Below are positions 62,942-64,000 of a stretch of 64,000 nt of DNA, piece after piece (the stretch's first letter is position 1; the number at the start of each line of letters is the position of its first letter). The position numbers were made by a program, and so were the translations under genes. The notes under the pieces were generated by a model. That model ran no database searches and had not been told where the DNA came from. It was given only the letters and a program-made list of their open reading frames with translations. This DNA comes from a gamma proteobacterium SCGC AAA076-P13 (GTDB taxonomy: Bacteria; Pseudomonadota; Gammaproteobacteria; Magnimaribacterales; D2472), in assembly GCA_000384935.1 (NCBI GenBank), contig ARRA01000002.1, forward strand, positions 1-64,000, written 5' to 3'.

Positions 62942-64000
62942 ATGAAATTTAGAATTGAAAAAGATAGTCTCGGTGAAGTAAAAGTACCGCAAAAGGCATT
63001 ATGGGGAGCTCAAACTCAAAGAGCTTTAGATAATTTTACTATTAGTGGAATAAAGTTTGCTTTTCCTTTTGGACGATCTTTTATAGAGGCACTAGGAATA
63101 ATTAAATATTCAGCAGCCTCTGCTAACAACAAATTAAAACTGTTACCTGCCAATAAAACAAAAGCTATAAAGGATGCATCGAAAGAAGTACTTGACGGTT
63201 TGTATGATGATTCATTTCCCTTGGACGTATTTCAAACAGGCTCTGGAACGAGCACCAACATGAATGCTAATGAAGTAATTGCAAATGTTGCTTCAAAAAA
63301 ATCTAAGTTAAAAATTGATGCAAATGATGATGTTAATATGAGCCAAAGCTCTAATGATGTTATTCCAACTGCAATATGTGTAAGTGCTCTCATAGACATG
63401 CATAGACTTTTACTACCAAACCTAGATCTTTTAATTAAAGTCATAGACTCAAAAATGAAAGAAGTTAAGGGGAACGTTAAAACTGGTAGAACGCATTTAA
63501 TGGACGCTATGCCGATAGATTTTTCTCAAGAACTCTCTGGATGGAAGGCTCAGCTTGAATCAAATAAAAAATCTCTTGTTCTAGCAACCCAAAGAATGAA
63601 TGACCTACCGCAAGGCGGGACAGCTATAGGTACAGGCATTAATACTCATAAAGATTTTTCTAAAACTTTTTGTGCTGAGGTTAACAAGCTAGCTAAATTC
63701 AAAACAAAACCAGCTAAGAACTTCTTTCAAGGCCTTAGCTCTGTAGATAATGCAGTTGAGCTATCTTCAGCTTTAAAAAATTTAAGTATTATTTTAATGA
63801 AAATTTCTAATGATCTTAGATGGATGAATAGTGGTCCTTTAACTGGTTTGGGTGAAATTGAACTTGAGGCTCTTCAACCAGGAAGCAGTATTATGCCCGG
63901 CAAAGTTAATCCAGTTATTCCTGAGGCTGTTGCAATGGCCTGCGCTGATGTCATTGGTAATGATGTGACTGTTACTTTAGCTGGACAGAGCGGTAATTTT
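62942..64000 (+). CDS. fumC: Class II fumarate hydratase, C-terminus cut by window end
   Basis: The first 353 codons of fumarase C, running off the right edge. MKFRIEKDSLGEVKVP and LWGAQTQRALDNF are the typical start. FQTGSGTSTNMNANEV, SQSSNDVIPTA, GRTHLMDAMPI and the signature GSSIMPGKVNPVIPEA are all present. The enzyme hydrates fumarate to malate in the TCA cycle. An AAAGGA ribosome site lies just upstream. Its start is only 59 nt from the divergent aldolase-family start, so the two promoters must share that gap. Confidence 0.94.
   Translation, partial: MKFRIEKDSLGEVKVPQKALWGAQTQRALDNFTISGIKFAFPFGRSFIEALGIIKYSAASANNKLKLLPANKTKAIKDASKEVLDGLYDDSFPLDVFQTGSGTSTNMNANEVIANVASKKSKLKIDANDDVNMSQSSNDVIPTAICVSALIDMHRLLLPNLDLLIKVIDSKMKEVKGNVKTGRTHLMDAMPIDFSQELSGWKAQLESNKKSLVLATQRMNDLPQGGTAIGTGINTHKDFSKTFCAEVNKLAKFKTKPAKNFFQGLSSVDNAVELSSALKNLSIILMKISNDLRWMNSGPLTGLGEIELEALQPGSSIMPGKVNPVIPEAVAMACADVIGNDVTVTLAGQSGNF

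Overview
The window is AT-rich DNA from a gammaproteobacterium. The strongest evidence is gene order: gyrA-serC-pheA-hisC-tyrA-aroA-cmk-rpsA-ihfB is the aromatic supraoperon known from Pseudomonas, uvrC-pgsA followed by tRNA-Cys and tRNA-Leu matches the enteric arrangement, and infC-rpmI-rplT-pheS-pheT-ihfA is the classic translation/IHF block. Tight spacing (1-11 nt overlaps nearly everywhere), shortened proteins (five-domain S1, trimmed PheS and PheT) and a photolyase suggest a streamlined, light-exposed marine lineage. A SAR86-like organism would fit, but that is inference and not shown by the sequence.

Layout. 1-3.1 kb: the start of ubiG (minus strand), then the three-subunit proton-translocating transhydrogenase pntAA-pntAB-pntB. 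3.2-17.8 kb: gyrA, the aromatic amino acid genes, cmk, rpsA, ihfB, pyrF, pgi, uvrC (frameshifted at an A7 run) and pgsA. 17.9-18.1 kb: tRNA-Cys(GCA) and tRNA-Leu(UAA). 18.2-42.2 kb: a roughly 24 kb surface polysaccharide island, all on the plus strand. It holds Wzz, GDP-fucose and UDP-uronate enzymes, two separate NeuB-type synthases each with its own cytidylyltransferase, pyruvyl transferase, five or six glycosyltransferases, an ABC exporter, an EpsG/Wzy-like polymerase, methyltransferases and two cupin fusion proteins. 42.2-47.0 kb: a PdxH-like protein, then infC (AUA start), rpmI, rplT, pheS, pheT, ihfA. 47.0-51.4 kb: a group-4-capsule-like export set (SLBB export protein, YjbH/GfcD barrel, GfcA/YjbE-like Thr-rich protein). 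51.5-64 kb: tRNA-Pro(GGG), a carboxylesterase, a TerB-like protein, an initiating sugar-phosphate transferase, a WbpM/FlaA1 dehydratase, an inositol-phosphatase-family protein, photolyase, formate-THF ligase, an aldehyde dehydrogenase, a class II aldolase and the start of fumC.

How it fits together. The initiating transferase and WbpM-type dehydratase (54-56 kb), the sugar-nucleotide genes and glycosyltransferases (19-42 kb), the polymerase and Wzz, and the outer-membrane SLBB/YjbH/GfcA set (47-51 kb) can be read as parts of one envelope polysaccharide system scattered between core operons. No Wzx flippase is recognisable. A compact ABC exporter inside the island may replace it, in the manner of PglK.

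The most notable observations are: two frame breaks at homopolymers (A7 in uvrC, T9 at the start of the yjbH-like gene, where a one-base slip restores a signal peptide and full length); the AUA start of infC; parallel loss of accessory tRNA-binding domains from both PheRS subunits; the five-domain S1; a NeuB-SAF-cupin fusion next to a HAD phosphatase and a NeuA; a nucleotidyltransferase-cupin fusion; and a 13-nt tandem repeat that forms a ladder of seven-codon ORFs in front of a glycosyltransferase. I found no CRISPR array, insertion sequence or prophage. I cannot point to one wholly new system. The best candidates are the cupin-fused nonulosonate module and the hybrid Wzy/ABC export arrangement.
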